The notes under the pieces were generated by a model, which saw only the letters and a list, made by a program, of their open reading frames with translations, was not told where the DNA came from and made no database searches. A program made the position numbers and the translations under genes. Positions 9,920-19,501 of a stretch of 64,000 nt of DNA are shown here, in pieces. Position 1 is the first letter of the stretch. Each line of letters starts with the position of its first letter. This stretch comes from Rhizobium croatiense. Lineage in GTDB: Bacteria > Pseudomonadota > Alphaproteobacteria > Rhizobiales > Rhizobiaceae. The stretch spans positions 1 through 64,000 of the forward strand of contig NZ_JAILYJ010000016.1 of the NCBI RefSeq assembly GCF_019793465.1, in the 5' to 3' direction.

Positions 9920-10822
9920 ATGTCTATTCTCGTCAATAAAGACACCAAGATCCTCGTTCAGGGTCTGACCGGCAAGACCGGAACCTTCCACACCGAACAG
10001 GCGCTTGCCTATTACGGCACGCAGATGGTTGGCGGCATCCACCCGAAGAAGGGCGGCGAAACCTGGACCGGCGCAAAGGGCGAAAGCCTGCCGATTTTCG
10101 CGACCGTTGCCGAAGGCAAGGAAAAGACCGGTGCCGACGCGACCGTGATCTATGTTCCGCCGGCCGGTGCGGCCGACGCCATCATCGAGGCGATCGACGC
10201 CGAAATCCCGTTCATCACCTGCATCACCGAGGGCATTCCCGTCATGGACATGGTGCGCGTCAAGGCGCGCCTCGACCGCTCCAAGTCGCGCCTGCTCGGC
10301 CCCAACTGCCCGGGTATTCTGACGCCGGAAGAATGCAAGATCGGCATCATGCCGGGTTCGATCTTCCGCAAGGGTTCGGTCGGCATCGTCTCCCGCTCGG
10401 GCACGCTGACCTATGAAGCGGTGTTCCAGACTTCCAACGAAGGCCTCGGCCAGACGACGGCCGTCGGCATCGGCGGCGACCCGGTCAAGGGCACCGAGTT
10501 CATCGACGTGCTCGAAATGTTCCTGGCCGACGAAGCCACCCAGTCGATCATCATGATCGGTGAAATCGGCGGCTCGGCAGAAGAAGACGCTGCGCAGTTC
10601 CTCAAGGACGAAGCCAAGAAGGGCCGCAAGAAGCCGATGGCCGGCTTCATCGCCGGCCGCACGGCGCCGAAGGGCCGCACCATGGGCCATGCCGGCGCCG
10701 TGGTATCCGGCGGCAAGGGCGATGCGGAATCGAAGATCGCGGCGATGGAATCGGCAGGCATTCGCGTCTCGCCGTCTCCGGCCCGCCTCGGCAAGACCTT
10801 GGTTGAAGTCCTCAAGGGCTAA
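9920..10822 (+). CDS. sucD: Succinyl-CoA synthetase alpha subunit
   Basis: 300 residues. CoA-binding Rossmann part with GLTGKTGTFHTEQA near residue 15 and LLGPNCPGILTPEE; the phospho-His is in GRTMGHAGAVVSGGKGDA near residue 255. It binds CoA and carries the phosphohistidine intermediate. Ends 170 bases before sucA; that gap holds two perfect hairpins described separately. Confidence 0.98.
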   Translation: MSILVNKDTKILVQGLTGKTGTFHTEQALAYYGTQMVGGIHPKKGGETWTGAKGESLPIFATVAEGKEKTGADATVIYVPPAGAADAIIEAIDAEIPFITCITEGIPVMDMVRVKARLDRSKSRLLGPNCPGILTPEECKIGIMPGSIFRKGSVGIVSRSGTLTYEAVFQTSNEGLGQTTAVGIGGDPVKGTEFIDVLEMFLADEATQSIIMIGEIGGSAEEDAAQFLKDEAKKGRKKPMAGFIAGRTAPKGRTMGHAGAVVSGGKGDAESKIAAMESAGIRVSPSPARLGKTLVEVLKG

Positions 10823-10835
10823 GCCAGCCATATAG

Positions 10836-10872
10836 ACCGGGCGGAAGAACGGCATCTGCGTTTCCGCCCGGT
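10836..10872 (+). other. Perfect 11-bp hairpin between sucD and sucA
   Basis: ACCGGGCGGAA (10836-10846) pairs without mismatch with TTCCGCCCGGT (10862-10872) across a 15-base loop. It starts 14 bases after the sucD stop. No T tract follows, so it is not a standard terminator. It could protect the sucCD message from 3' exonucleases after processing, attenuate passage into sucAB, or slow a ribosome. Confidence 0.6.
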
Positions 10873-10961
10873 GTGACAGCACGAGACCAGCAGATGCGCC
10901 GCGGACAGGCGGCAATCGGAATGCGGCAGCCGGTGACGAAGCCGGCAAATTCATCAAAGTC

Positions 10962-10992
10962 AGGAGGCGGACGGAAGCGTCCGCATATCACC
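10962..10992 (+). promoter_or_regulatory. sucA ribosome binding site with an intervening hairpin
   Basis: The only good Shine-Dalgarno sequence before sucA is AGGAG at 10962-10966, 26 bases from the ATG and too far to work in line. Directly after it lies a perfect 7-base-pair stem GCGGACG / CGTCCGC (10967-10973 with 10978-10984) and GAAG loop, then 8 bases to the ATG. If the stem folds, AGGAG is brought next to the 8-base spacer, which is a normal distance. No in-frame start codon lies nearer to AGGAG. Confidence 0.6.
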
Positions 10993-13977
10993 ATGGCACG
11001 GCAAGAAGCCAACGAGCAGTTTCAGATCACCTCGTTTCTGGATGGCGCCAACGCGGCCTATATCGAGCAGCTCTATGCGCGCTACGAAGAGGATCCGGCA
11101 TCGGTCGATGACCAATGGCGCGCCTTCTTCAAGGCACTGGAAGACGATCCTGCCGATGTGAAGAAGGCGGCCAAGGGAGCTTCCTGGCGCAAGAAGAACT
11201 GGCCGCTGGCGGCCGGCGGCGACCTGGTGTCGGCGCTCGACGGCAATTGGGGCATCGTCGAGAAGGCGATCGAAACCAAGGTGAAGGCGAAGGCCGAAGC
11301 CGCCGGCAAGCCCACTGATACCACCGACGTGCTGCAGGCGACCCGCGATTCGGTGCGCGCCATCATGATGATCCGCGCCTATCGCATGCGCGGCCATCTG
11401 CACGCCAAGCTCGATCCACTCGGCATCGCCGCTACCGTCGACGATTATCATGAGCTGTCGCCGGAAAATTACGGTTTCACATCAGCCGATTATGATCGCA
11501 AGATCTTCATCGACAACGTGCTCGGCCTGGAATACGCGACCATCCGCGAGATGATCGAGATCCTCGAGCGCACCTACTGCTCGACGCTCGGCGTCGAATT
11601 CATGCATATCTCCAATCCCGAGGAAAAGGCATGGATTCAGGAGCGCATCGAAGGGCCCGACAAGGGCGTCGCCTTCTCGGCCGAAGGCAAGAAGGCGATC
11701 CTTGCCAAGCTCATCGAAGCCGAAGGGTACGAGCAGTTTCTCGACGTCAAGTTCAAGGGCACCAAGCGCTTCGGTCTCGACGGCGGTGAATCGCTGATCC
11801 CCGCACTGGAACAGATCCTGAAGCGCGGCGGCCATCTCGGCCTCAAGGAAGCGGTGTTCGGCATGGCCCATCGCGGCCGTCTGAACGTGCTCTCCCAGGT
11901 GATGGGCAAGCCGCATCGCGCCATCTTCCACGAGTTCAAGGGCGGTTCCTATGCGCCCGACGAAGTCGAAGGTTCCGGCGACGTGAAGTACCATCTGGGC
12001 GCGTCCTCCGACCGCGAATTCGACGGCAACAAGGTGCACGTCTCGCTGACGGCAAATCCGTCGCATCTCGAAATCGTCGATCCGGTCGTCATGGGCAAGG
12101 CTCGCGCCAAGCAGGACATGAGCGCGACGGTATGGGAAGGCGATATAATTCCGCTGTCTGAACGCTCCAAGGTGCTGCCGCTACTGATCCACGGCGACGC
12201 GGCCTTCGCTGGCCAGGGCGTCATCGCCGAAATTCTCGGCCTGTCCGGTCTGCGCGGCCACCGTGTCGCCGGCACCATGCACGTCATCATCAACAACCAG
12301 ATCGGTTTCACCACGAACCCGGCCTTTTCGCGCTCGTCGCCATATCCGTCGGACGTCGCCAAGATGATCGAGGCGCCGATCCTGCACGTCAACGGCGACG
12401 ACCCGGAAGCCGTGGTCTATGCGGCCAAGATCGCGACCGAATTCCGCATGAAGTTCCACAAGCCTGTCGTGCTCGACATGTTCTGCTATCGCCGCTACGG
12501 CCACAACGAAGGCGATGAGCCGTCCTTCACCCAGCCGAAGATGTACAAGGTCATCCGTGCCCACAAGACGGTGCTGCAGCTTTACGCAGATCGTCTCGTT
12601 CGCGAAGGCCTGCTCACGGATGGCGAAGTTGAAAAGATGAAGGCCGACTGGCGTGCGCATCTCGAGCAGGAGTTCGATGCCGGCCAGAGCTACAAGCCGA
12701 ACAAGGCCGACTGGCTGGATGGCGAGTGGTCGGGCCTGCGCACCGCCGACAATGCCGACGAGCAGCGGCGCGGCAAGACCGCGGTGCCGATGAAGACGCT
12801 GAAGGAGATCGGCCGCAAACTGTCGGAGATCCCGGCCGGCTTCAATGCCCACCGCACGATCCAGCGCTTCATGGAAAACCGGGCCAACATGATCGCCACC
12901 GGCGAGGGCATCGACTGGGCGATGGCCGAAGCGCTCTCCTTCGGCGCACTCTGCCTCGAAGGCCACAAGATCCGCCTGTCCGGCCAGGATTGCGAGCGCG
13001 GCACCTTCTCGCAGCGCCACTCGGTTCTCTACGATCAGGAGACCGAGGAGCGTTACATTCCGCTCGCCAATCTTTCGCCGACGCAGGCGCGCTACGAAGT
13101 CATCAACTCGATGCTTTCGGAAGAGGCCGTGCTCGGCTTCGAATACGGCTATTCGCTTGCCCGCCCGAATGCGTTGACGCTCTGGGAAGCGCAGTTCGGC
13201 GATTTCGCCAACGGCGCGCAGGTGGTCTTCGACCAGTTCATCTCGTCGGGCGAACGCAAATGGCTGCGCATGTCGGGGCTCGTCTGCCTGCTGCCGCACG
13301 GCTATGAAGGCCAGGGTCCGGAACACTCCTCGGCCCGCCTCGAGCGTTTCCTGCAGCTTTGCGCGGAAGACAATATGCAGGTCGCCAATGTCACGACGCC
13401 GGCGAACTACTTCCACATCCTGCGCCGGCAGCTGAAGCGCGACTTCCGCAAGCCGCTGATCCTGATGACGCCGAAGTCGCTGCTGCGCCACAAGCGGGCG
13501 GTCTCGACGCTGGCCGAAATGGCCGGTGAATCCGCCTTCCATCGCCTGCTCTGGGACGATGCCGAAGTGATCAAGGACGGCCCGATCAAGCTGCAGAAGG
13601 ACAACAAGATCCGCCGCGTCGTCATGTGCTCCGGCAAGGTCTATTACGATCTTCTCGAAGAGCGTGAAAAGCGCGGTATCGACGACGTCTATCTGCTGCG
13701 CGTCGAACAGCTCTATCCGTTCCCGGCAAAGGCGCTGATCAACGAGCTGTCGCGCTTCCGCAACGCCGAAATGGTCTGGTGCCAGGAAGAGCCGAAGAAC
13801 ATGGGCGCATGGTCGTTCATCGACCCCTTCCTCGAATGGGTGCTTGCCCATATCGATGCGAAGTACCAGCGCGTCCGCTATACCGGCCGTCCGGCTGCCG
13901 CCTCGCCGGCGACGGGCCTGATGTCGAAGCATCTGTCACAGCTCGCCGCATTCCTCGAGGATGCATTGGGCGGTTAA
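10993..13977 (+). CDS. sucA: 2-oxoglutarate dehydrogenase E1 component
   Basis: 994 residues, the usual length. It decarboxylates 2-oxoglutarate with thiamine diphosphate and hands the succinyl group to SucB. Seen: the N-terminal SucB-docking helix (SFLDGANAAYIEQLYARYEE), GMAHRGRLNVLSQVMGKP at about 293-310, the thiamine-diphosphate region with HGDAAFAGQGVIAE, and the pyrimidine-binding domain GYEGQGPEHSSARLERFL near 770. The open frame extends 40 codons upstream, but MARQEANEQF at 10993 matches the family start. Confidence 0.97.
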   Translation: MARQEANEQFQITSFLDGANAAYIEQLYARYEEDPASVDDQWRAFFKALEDDPADVKKAAKGASWRKKNWPLAAGGDLVSALDGNWGIVEKAIETKVKAKAEAAGKPTDTTDVLQATRDSVRAIMMIRAYRMRGHLHAKLDPLGIAATVDDYHELSPENYGFTSADYDRKIFIDNVLGLEYATIREMIEILERTYCSTLGVEFMHISNPEEKAWIQERIEGPDKGVAFSAEGKKAILAKLIEAEGYEQFLDVKFKGTKRFGLDGGESLIPALEQILKRGGHLGLKEAVFGMAHRGRLNVLSQVMGKPHRAIFHEFKGGSYAPDEVEGSGDVKYHLGASSDREFDGNKVHVSLTANPSHLEIVDPVVMGKARAKQDMSATVWEGDIIPLSERSKVLPLLIHGDAAFAGQGVIAEILGLSGLRGHRVAGTMHVIINNQIGFTTNPAFSRSSPYPSDVAKMIEAPILHVNGDDPEAVVYAAKIATEFRMKFHKPVVLDMFCYRRYGHNEGDEPSFTQPKMYKVIRAHKTVLQLYADRLVREGLLTDGEVEKMKADWRAHLEQEFDAGQSYKPNKADWLDGEWSGLRTADNADEQRRGKTAVPMKTLKEIGRKLSEIPAGFNAHRTIQRFMENRANMIATGEGIDWAMAEALSFGALCLEGHKIRLSGQDCERGTFSQRHSVLYDQETEERYIPLANLSPTQARYEVINSMLSEEAVLGFEYGYSLARPNALTLWEAQFGDFANGAQVVFDQFISSGERKWLRMSGLVCLLPHGYEGQGPEHSSARLERFLQLCAEDNMQVANVTTPANYFHILRRQLKRDFRKPLILMTPKSLLRHKRAVSTLAEMAGESAFHRLLWDDAEVIKDGPIKLQKDNKIRRVVMCSGKVYYDLLEEREKRGIDDVYLLRVEQLYPFPAKALINELSRFRNAEMVWCQEEPKNMGAWSFIDPFLEWVLAHIDAKYQRVRYTGRPAAASPATGLMSKHLSQLAAFLEDALGG

Positions 13978-13992
13978 ATCAAGGGGGGCGTA

Positions 13993-14301
13993 ATGGCTTA
14001 TTTCTTTTTGAGACTGCTGCCGCCGCGCCCCACTTTTCCGCATGACGGAACCGGGGAGGAAATGGCGGCGATGAAACGCCATGTCGAATACTGGCATCGG
14101 CACGCCCTTGCGGGATCGGCGGTCGTCGTCGGTCCGGTGTTCGAGGGTGCAGGCGCCTTCGGCATGGCGGTCGTCGAAGTCGAGGATCAGGCAGCGGCCC
14201 AGGCGCTTGCCGACGGCGACCCGATCATCGCTTCCGGATTCGGTTTCCGTTTCGATATCCTGCCGATGCCCTCGATCATCTTGCGGCCGCCCGCCGTCTG
14301 A
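13993..14301 (+). CDS. YciI-like small protein between sucA and sucB
   Basis: 102 residues with the outline of the YCII domain (ferredoxin-like fold): a short beta strand MAYFFLRLLPPR, then HDGTGEEMAAMKRHVEYW, GPVFEGAGAFGMAVVEV and a C-terminal strand. GGGGGG precedes the ATG. It lies 15 bases after sucA and 40 before sucB, on the same strand, so it must be co-transcribed with the 2-oxoglutarate dehydrogenase genes. YCII proteins are thought to be small enzymes with His/Asp active sites, but no reaction is assigned here. Confidence 0.85.
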   Translation: MAYFFLRLLPPRPTFPHDGTGEEMAAMKRHVEYWHRHALAGSAVVVGPVFEGAGAFGMAVVEVEDQAAAQALADGDPIIASGFGFRFDILPMPSIILRPPAV

Positions 14302-14341
14302 AACGCTTAAAACGAACACACACGAAATCAGGATCTGAACA

Positions 14342-15604
<1,263 letters not shown>

Positions 15605-15615
15605 GGAGCTTTTCC

Positions 15616-16365
15616 ATGCGGAACCGGATCATGCGAGCGGCGCGCCTTGTTATTTGCGCTGCCGCCGCGCATGTCCCGGTTTCCGCATCGGCGGCCGGCT
15701 GGGACGTCAGCAAGGCAAGCAGCAATTTCGAGCTGGTGACACTCGGTGACGGCGAACTCTCCGGACGGTCGATCAACGTGATCCATATGGGCAATGTCGA
15801 GCTGACCTCGGGGCGCATCGTCGCCGCCGACCCGCTCGCCCAGCCCGATCGGCCAGCACTCGCCAGGACGGTTGCGCCGGGCGACTATCCGGTGACGCTC
15901 TACCAGGCGTTCGGGCGGATCGCCGCCGCCAGCATGCGGTTTGCCGAGGGTAAGCCGGATCATTGGGAGCTTGCTGTCCTGCCCGGACAAGACGTAGCGA
16001 CGCTGAAGGACGACGAGTTCTTCGGCTACCCCGTCGACGCCGGTCTCGGCTGCTATACGGATGCCGATACGCTGGCGTTGATCGAAGAGCGCGAAGCGCA
16101 GGTCCAAGCGCAGAAGCCGGACGCCGACATCAATTATTACGACGACGTGCTGGCCTCGGACCTCGATGCCAACAAGGGGCATTATGCGCTGCACCGGCCG
16201 ATTGCCGGCAAGAAGGGCAATGTCGCGGTGTTCTGGAGCGGCTGGGGCGATGGTTTCTATCCCGTCTTCTGGGGCCTCGACAAGGATGGCCGCCCGCTGG
16301 CGCTGTTGACGGATTTTGGTGTGATCGAGAATGCCGACGGACGGCGAGAGCCGGAGGTGCAATGA
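15616..16365 (+). CDS. Secreted DUF4241-like protein
   Basis: 249 residues. An N-terminal signal peptide (about 1-27, ending ASAAG) is followed by a domain like DUF4241: GRIVAADPLAQ, VTLYQA in the first half and, near the C-terminus, VFWSGWGDGFYPVFWGLD with GRPLALLTDFGVIEN. In other bacteria this domain is found in immunity-like and uncharacterised proteins. It begins 11 bases after sucB and overlaps the next gene by the bases ATGA, so it belongs to the same unit. Function unknown. Confidence 0.75.
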   Translation: MRNRIMRAARLVICAAAAHVPVSASAAGWDVSKASSNFELVTLGDGELSGRSINVIHMGNVELTSGRIVAADPLAQPDRPALARTVAPGDYPVTLYQAFGRIAAASMRFAEGKPDHWELAVLPGQDVATLKDDEFFGYPVDAGLGCYTDADTLALIEEREAQVQAQKPDADINYYDDVLASDLDANKGHYALHRPIAGKKGNVAVFWSGWGDGFYPVFWGLDKDGRPLALLTDFGVIENADGRREPEVQ

Positions 16366-16892
16366 GCGGGACGATCGGGATCATGGCAGGACGGAAGGGC
16401 GTGGCTGCGATTGCAGCCGCCGCATTTTTCGCCATTCCGGTTGCCGCGTTCGCTATCGATTGCAAACAGGAGCAGGCCGTCTACACCGACCGTGACGGCG
16501 CCTATGAACTGCGCTTCGCGCCGCTCAATTCTCCCTCGGCTGCCGCCAGCAACCAGTTCAAGGTGAGCGCGCTCAAGACATCCGTCGTCATGGAAGGCTA
16601 TGTCATGCCGTCGGAGGATCCGGTGCGCGCCATCGGCATCCTGATGTTCAACTGTCCGGAGGGCGATGTGACCGGCGCCGATCTCGACGCCTGCACGGTC
16701 TGGCAGGGCGCCGTCTACGGCATGGATGCCGAGGGCGAGATCGACAATCTGCAGCCGGAGGGCGCCGGGGCCGCCGAAAAGCTGGTGCTCCCCGGCCTTG
16801 GTCCCGCCATTCGCGAATCCAGTGCCTGGGGCGAGGGCAAGGCTTCCGTGGCGCCGTGGGACGTGCTGACATTCAAGGAGTGTGCGACATGA
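16362..16892 (+). CDS. Hypothetical secreted protein
   Basis: 176 residues starting at an ATG that overlaps the previous stop (ATGA); an internal ATG at 16383 is an alternative. A signal peptide is clear (AAIAAAAFFAIPVAAFA). The mature part has paired cysteines (IDCKQEQ, FNCPEGD, LDACTVW, FKECAT) that could form disulfides in the periplasm. I do not recognise a family. The ATGA couplings on both sides suggest that it is made together with the DUF4241-like protein. Confidence 0.7.
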   Translation: MSGTIGIMAGRKGVAAIAAAAFFAIPVAAFAIDCKQEQAVYTDRDGAYELRFAPLNSPSAAASNQFKVSALKTSVVMEGYVMPSEDPVRAIGILMFNCPEGDVTGADLDACTVWQGAVYGMDAEGEIDNLQPEGAGAAEKLVLPGLGPAIRESSAWGEGKASVAPWDVLTFKECAT

Positions 16893-17641
16893 GCGATACA
16901 CCTGTTGTTCTCGTGACCGGCGGAAGCCGGGGCATCGGCGCCGCCGTCTGCCGCCTTGCCGCGCGCCAGGGCTGGCGTGTCGGGGTGAATTACGCCGCCA
17001 ACCGCCAAGCGGCGGATGCCGTTGTTGCGGCGATTACCGAAAGCGGTGGCGAAGCCGTCGCGATCCCGGGTGATGTCGGCAATGCTGCCGATATCGCCGC
17101 GATGTTTTCGGCGGTTGATCGTCAGTTCGGACGGCTCGACGGACTGGTCAACAATGCCGGCATCGTCGACTATCCGCAGCGGGTCGACGAGATGTCGGTC
17201 GAGCGGATCGAGCGCATGCTGCGCGTCAATGTGACCGGCTCGATACTCTGCGCCGCCGAGGCCGTGCGCCGCATGTCGCGCCGATATAGTGGACAGGGCG
17301 GGGCCATCGTCAACGTCTCCTCGATGGCGGCAGTCCTCGGTTCGGCGACGCAGTATGTCGATTATGCGGCATCGAAAGCGGCGATCGACACCTTCACCAT
17401 CGGACTTGCGCGCGAGGTCGCCGCGGAAGGAATTCGCGTCAATGCCGTCAGGCCCGGCATCATCGAAACCGATCTCCATGCATCCGGTGGGTTGCCGGAC
17501 CGGGCGCGCGAAATGGCGCCATCGGTCCCCATGCAACGGGCCGGCATGCCGGAGGAGGTGGCGGATGCAATCCTCTATCTGCTTTCACCGTCGGCGTCCT
17601 ATGTCACCGGATCGATCCTCAATGTGAGCGGCGGCCGTTAG
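16889..17641 (+). CDS. Short-chain dehydrogenase/reductase (SDR)
   Basis: 250 residues, the classical SDR length. Seen: cofactor motif VTGGSRGIGAAV, the NNAG motif at about 89-92, an active-site Ser in NVSSMAAVLGS, and the Tyr/Lys pair in YAASKAA. It is closest in pattern to FabG/glucose-1-dehydrogenase-like SDRs; the substrate cannot be told. The ATG at 16889 overlaps the stop of the previous gene (ATGA) and has AAGGAG ahead, so it was preferred to the in-frame ATG at 16856. Confidence 0.88.
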   Translation: MSDTPVVLVTGGSRGIGAAVCRLAARQGWRVGVNYAANRQAADAVVAAITESGGEAVAIPGDVGNAADIAAMFSAVDRQFGRLDGLVNNAGIVDYPQRVDEMSVERIERMLRVNVTGSILCAAEAVRRMSRRYSGQGGAIVNVSSMAAVLGSATQYVDYAASKAAIDTFTIGLAREVAAEGIRVNAVRPGIIETDLHASGGLPDRAREMAPSVPMQRAGMPEEVADAILYLLSPSASYVTGSILNVSGGR

Positions 17642-17661
17642 AAGGACAGAGCGAAATCACC

Positions 17662-17964
17662 ATGAGCTACATCGTCGAATTCCTCGGCCTGATGGCCGTC
17701 TTCTTGATCTTCATCGTCGTGCCGGGCGCCGATTTCGCTGTCATCCTGCGCCAGAGCATCGTGCATGGGCGCCGCTCCGCCAGCATGACTGGGCTCGGCA
17801 TGGCGACGGCGCTAGGCGCCTGGTTTGCCGGCGTTTCCTATTTCTTCACGGTCAAGACGATCCGTGACCGCTTCATCGCCAGCGGCAAATGGTCCAACCG
17901 CATCACCGGAGCGGCATTCGTCGGCTTCGGCTTCCGCCTCGCGCTGTCGCGCGCAGCCGATTAA
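17662..17964 (+). pseudogene. LysE/RhtB-family transporter with a large internal deletion
   Basis: Only 100 residues, against about 205 in the LysE family. The first 45 residues match the family N-terminus (VFLIFIVVPGADFAVILRQS, HGRRSASMTGLGMATALG). The sequence then passes in frame to AWFAGVSYFFTVKTIRDRF and ITGAAFVGFGFRLALS, which are the family C-terminus. The roughly 100 residues that should lie between, with the central membrane helices, are missing at about base 17815. The frame stays open, but the product can hardly transport; probably a decaying gene. It lies between the SDR gene and lpdA. Confidence 0.7.
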
Positions 17965-17990
17965 TTGAAAAATCCAAAGGGAAAGAAGCA

Positions 17991-19397
17991 ATGTCTTACG
18001 ATGTGATCGTTATCGGAACCGGCCCGGGCGGCTATGTCTGCGCCGTCAAGGCAGCCCAACTCGGCCTCAAGGTCGCCGTCGTCGAAAAGCGCGCGACCTA
18101 TGGCGGCACCTGCCTGAACGTCGGCTGCATCCCGTCGAAGGCTTTGCTGCATGCCTCCGAAATGTTCCATCAGGCCGGCCACGGTATGAGCGCGCTCGGC
18201 ATCGACGTTTCGGCGCCGACGCTGAACCTCGCCAATATGATGGCGCACAAGGATGCGACGGTGAAGTCGAATGTCGACGGCGTCGCCTTCCTCTTCAAGA
18301 AGAACAAGATCGACGCCTTCCAGGGCACCGGCAAGATCGTCTCGGCCGGCAAGGTTGCCGTCACCGCCGACGACGGCCAGGTGCAGGAGATCGAAGGCAA
18401 GAACATCGTCATCGCCACCGGCTCGGATGTCGCCGGCATTCCCGGCGTGCCGGTCGAGATCGATGAAAAGACCATCATTTCCTCCACCGGCGGCATCGCG
18501 CTGGAAAAGGTGCCGGAAACGCTGATCGTCGTCGGCGGCGGCGTCATCGGCCTCGAGTTGGGCTCGGTCTGGTCGCGCCTTGGCGCCAAGGTCACGGTCG
18601 TCGAATATCTCGACACCATCCTCGGCGGCATGGACGGCGAGGTCTCCAAACAGTTCCAGCGCATGCTTGCCAAGCAGGGTATCGATTTCCATCTCGGCGC
18701 CAAGGTCACCGGCGTCGAAAAGGGTGAGAAGGACGCCAAGGTCACCTTCGAGCCGGTCAAGGGCGGCGATAAGGTGACGCTCGACGCCGAGGTCGTGCTG
18801 ATCGCGACCGGCCGCAAGCCTTATACGGCAGGTCTCGGCCTCGAAGAGGCCGGCGTTGCGCTCGACAATCGCGGCCGCGTCGAGATCGACGGTCACTTCA
18901 AGACCAATGTCGCCGGCATCTATGCGATCGGTGACGTGGTCAAGGGCCCGATGCTGGCGCACAAGGCGGAAGACGAGGGTGTGGCGCTTGCCGAAATCCT
19001 CGCCGGGCAGCATGGCCATGTGAACTACGATGTCATTCCGAGCGTCGTTTACACGCAGCCCGAGATCGCCTCGGTCGGCAAGACCGAGGAAGAGCTGAAG
19101 GCGGCGGGTATCGCCTACAAGGTCGGCAAGTTCCCGTTCACGGCGAACGGCCGCGCCCGCGCGATGCTGGCGACCGACGGCTTCGTCAAGATCCTCGCCG
19201 ACAAGGACACCGACCGCGTGCTCGGCGGCCATATCGTCGGCTTCGGCGCCGGCGAGATGATCCACGAGATCGCCGTGCTGATGGAGTTCGGCGGTTCGTC
19301 CGAAGATCTCGGCCGCAGCTGCCACGCGCATCCGACGATGTCGGAAGCGGTCAAGGAAGCTGCGCTCGCGACCTTCTTCAAGCCGATCCATATGTAA
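17991..19397 (+). CDS. lpdA: Dihydrolipoamide dehydrogenase (E3)
   Basis: 468 residues. FAD-binding IGTGPGGYVCAVKAAQLG at the start, the redox disulfide in GGTCLNVGCIPSKALL, NAD-binding VVGGGVIGLELGSVWSRLG in the middle, and the catalytic His-Glu stretch HAHPTMSEAVKEAAL at the end. It reoxidises the lipoyl group of SucB. The start at 17991 follows an AAAGGGAAAG site; the frame is open a further 34 codons into the LysE remnant. It ends the TCA block, as shown by the strong terminator after it. Confidence 0.98.
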   Translation: MSYDVIVIGTGPGGYVCAVKAAQLGLKVAVVEKRATYGGTCLNVGCIPSKALLHASEMFHQAGHGMSALGIDVSAPTLNLANMMAHKDATVKSNVDGVAFLFKKNKIDAFQGTGKIVSAGKVAVTADDGQVQEIEGKNIVIATGSDVAGIPGVPVEIDEKTIISSTGGIALEKVPETLIVVGGGVIGLELGSVWSRLGAKVTVVEYLDTILGGMDGEVSKQFQRMLAKQGIDFHLGAKVTGVEKGEKDAKVTFEPVKGGDKVTLDAEVVLIATGRKPYTAGLGLEEAGVALDNRGRVEIDGHFKTNVAGIYAIGDVVKGPMLAHKAEDEGVALAEILAGQHGHVNYDVIPSVVYTQPEIASVGKTEEELKAAGIAYKVGKFPFTANGRARAMLATDGFVKILADKDTDRVLGGHIVGFGAGEMIHEIAVLMEFGGSSEDLGRSCHAHPTMSEAVKEAALATFFKPIHM

Positions 19398-19415
19398 TCT
19401 TGATCGTCACAAAGC

Positions 19416-19450
19416 AAACAGCCGCTTGCCGCGAGGCAGGCGGCTGTTTT
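19416..19450 (+). terminator. Strong rho-independent terminator after lpdA
   Basis: A 14-pair stem (19417-19430 with 19435-19448, one G-U pair) closed by a GCGA tetraloop, followed by TTTTGGTTCT. It lies 20 bases after the lpdA stop and marks the left edge of the catabolic island. Confidence 0.92.
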
Positions 19451-19501
19451 GGTTCTATTAACTGGCCCCCGACAGGCTGGCCGCGACAGGCGGAGAGGGG
19501 T

